Positions 62,770 through 64,000 of a stretch of DNA of 64,000 bases are shown piece by piece. This DNA is from Pseudomonas graminis. GTDB taxonomy: Bacteria > Pseudomonadota > Gammaproteobacteria > Pseudomonadales > Pseudomonadaceae. The stretch is taken from positions 620,001 through 684,000 of the forward strand of contig NZ_CP053746.1 of NCBI RefSeq assembly GCF_013201545.1, read 5' to 3'. Position 1 is the stretch's first letter, and every line of letters starts with the position of its first letter. The notes beneath the pieces were generated by a model. The model saw only the letters and a program-made list of their open reading frames with translations, was not told the origin of the DNA and did no database searches. The position numbers were made by a program, and so were the translations under genes.

Positions 62770-63930
62770 TCAGTTGCGGTTGAGCCGCGTGACATTCCCC
62801 ATGTTCTCCACCGACTGACTCGGTGCCAATACGCCAAGGCGCTCGCCGTTTTTTGCGTCGAACAGCAGAACCTTCGCCGGATCGAACTGCAGCGTCAAGG
62901 TCTCGCCCACAGCAGGTGCAATATCCGGTGCCAGACGGCAGCAGACCTTGCTCTCGTTGAGGGTAACGAATACCAGCGTATCCGGGCCAGTCGGCTCGGT
63001 CACCTGGACTTCGGCGCGAATGGTCGGCAGACCTGCAGCATCACCGGACGCTAGCACAATCTGCTCGGGACGCAGGCCCAGAATCACCTCACGGTCTTCA
63101 AGGCCGGCGTCGTTCATGCTCATCGGCAGTTCGCAACGGGCCTGACCGCTGTCGAGCAGTGCGAAGAGGCGACCGTCCTTGCGTTGCAGACGCAGCGGGA
63201 TGAAATTCATGGGCGGCGAGCCGATGAAGCTGGCCACGAACAGGTTCGCCGGATCGTTGTAGATCTGCTTCGGCGTGCCGAACTGCTGAATGATGCCGTC
63301 CTTCATGACCGCCACCTTGTCGCCCAGGGTCATGGCTTCGATCTGGTCGTGGGTCACGTAGACCGTGGTGGTCTTCAGGCGCTGGTGCATCAGTTTCATT
63401 TCGGTCCGCATCTCGACGCGCAGCTTGGCATCGAGGTTGGAAAGCGGCTCGTCGAACAGGTAGATCTTCGGACGACGAGCCAGTGCCCGGCCCATGGCGA
63501 CACGCTGTTGCTGACCACCGGACAATTGCCCCGGCTTGCGGTTGAGCAGGTGCTCGATCTGCAGCAGCTTGGCGACCCGCGCCACTTCGGCGTCGATATC
63601 AGCCTGGTTCATCTTGCGAATCTTCAGCCCGAACTCGATGTTCTCGCGCACGCTCATGGTCGGGTACAGCGCGTAGGACTGGAACACCATTGCGATGTCA
63701 CGATCCTTCGGGCTCATGCCGCTGACGTCCTGATCACCGATCATGATCGCGCCGCCGGTAATGTTTTCCAGGCCAGCGATGCAGTTCATCAGGGTCGACT
63801 TACCGCAGCCCGAAGGACCGACCAGAATCAGGAACTCGCCTTCTTTGATGGAGAGTTCGATGTTCTTCAGGGTGTCCGGCAGACCGGCCCCGTAAGTCTT
63901 GTTTACATTGCGTAGTTCAAGCGTTGCCAT
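62770..63930 (-). CDS. gtsD: Glucose ABC transporter ATP-binding protein (MalK/UgpC type)
   Basis: ATPase of the sugar uptake transporter. Walker A LVGPSGCGKSTLMNCIAGLE (about 36-55), signature GQLSGGQQQRVAMGRALA, Walker B KIYLFDEPLSNLDA, switch VTHDQIEAMTLGDK, and the C-terminal TOBE/MalK regulatory domain (about 240-386). 386 residues. Position next to gtsC and oprB supports GtsD of the glucose/mannitol-type uptake system. Confidence 0.94.
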   Translation of the reverse strand: MATLELRNVNKTYGAGLPDTLKNIELSIKEGEFLILVGPSGCGKSTLMNCIAGLENITGGAIMIGDQDVSGMSPKDRDIAMVFQSYALYPTMSVRENIEFGLKIRKMNQADIDAEVARVAKLLQIEHLLNRKPGQLSGGQQQRVAMGRALARRPKIYLFDEPLSNLDAKLRVEMRTEMKLMHQRLKTTTVYVTHDQIEAMTLGDKVAVMKDGIIQQFGTPKQIYNDPANLFVASFIGSPPMNFIPLRLQRKDGRLFALLDSGQARCELPMSMNDAGLEDREVILGLRPEQIVLASGDAAGLPTIRAEVQVTEPTGPDTLVFVTLNESKVCCRLAPDIAPAVGETLTLQFDPAKVLLFDAKNGERLGVLAPSQSVENMGNVTRLNRN

Positions 63931-63932
63931 GA

Positions 63933-64000
63933 TTACCCCTTGACTGCGCCGGCCGTCAGCCCGCGCACGAAATACTTGCCTGCGACCACGTAGACCAGCA
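63933..64000 (-). CDS. gtsC: Glucose ABC transporter permease, 3' end only
   Basis: The last 21 or so codons of a CUT1-type permease: LVYVVAGKYFVRGLTAGAVKG then TAA. The FVRGLTAGAVKG end is that of MalG-type sugar permeases. The remainder lies beyond the right edge; the stop is 2 bp before the gtsD ATG. Confidence 0.85.
   Translation of the reverse strand, partial: LVYVVAGKYFVRGLTAGAVKG

Overview
The window is chromosomal DNA of a Pseudomonas (Gammaproteobacteria). The gene content, gene order and high GC match the Pseudomonas core genome: a complete dcw cluster, sspAB-petABC, cysD-cysNC, algW, hisGDC-murA-mla, kds-lpt-rpoN-PTSNtr, and the Entner-Doudoroff/glucose-uptake cluster. REP-type palindromes of Pseudomonas style lie between genes. 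The species cannot be fixed from sequence reading alone. No tRNA, 16S/23S rRNA, prophage, IS element or CRISPR array was seen.

1-13.2 kb (minus strand): the division and cell-wall cluster mraZ-rsmH-ftsL-ftsI-murE-murF-mraY-murD-ftsW-murG-murC-ddlB. Almost every junction overlaps. It is driven by a sigma70-type promoter followed by three MraZ boxes at 10-bp spacing. ddlB is cut by the window edge. 13.4-18.6 kb: the RNase P RNA gene, rsmI, and divergent lpoA-yraN-gmhA/diaA-dolP. 18.6-23.5 kb (minus): sspB-sspA, the cytochrome bc1 operon petABC, and rplM-rpsI with its own promoter. 23.7-30.9 kb: a Tas-type aldo-keto reductase, an acyl-CoA dehydrogenase, a DJ-1/AraC regulator, zapE, trpS with a C-terminal extension, an alpha/beta hydrolase, and zapG.

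31-36.5 kb: sulfate activation genes cysD and cysNC, unusually separated by a small four-helix-bundle (S23/IVS family) gene flanked by inverted copies of an AAGCTTCAAG-type repeat. That gene has an in-frame TGA 13 codons before a family-like C-terminus. NIF3-like and algW genes follow. 36.7-44.7 kb (minus): hisC-hisD-hisG-murA-ibaG and the mlaFEDCB lipid-transport operon. 45-52 kb (plus): kdsD-kdsC-lptC-lptA-lptB-rpoN-hpf-ptsN-rapZ-ptsO, linking LPS synthesis and export, sigma54 and the nitrogen PTS.

52-56 kb is a more variable stretch: a membrane diguanylate cyclase, a DUF2383 protein behind a sigma54-like promoter, a DUF3820 protein, a class V aminotransferase, and a gene-free region with two terminators and a candidate small RNA. 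56.2-64 kb: glucose catabolism and uptake, with eda-pgl-zwf (minus) divergent from hexR across two HexR-like palindromes, then a hexose-6-phosphate mutarotase, the porin oprB with a Crc/Hfq-type A-rich leader motif, gtsD and the end of gtsC.

Most of the window is ordinary conserved core genome. The observations most worth following are the cassette inside the cys operon with its in-frame stop, the candidate sRNA downstream of eda, the sigma54-like promoter of the DUF2383 gene, and the structured hisG-hisD spacer.
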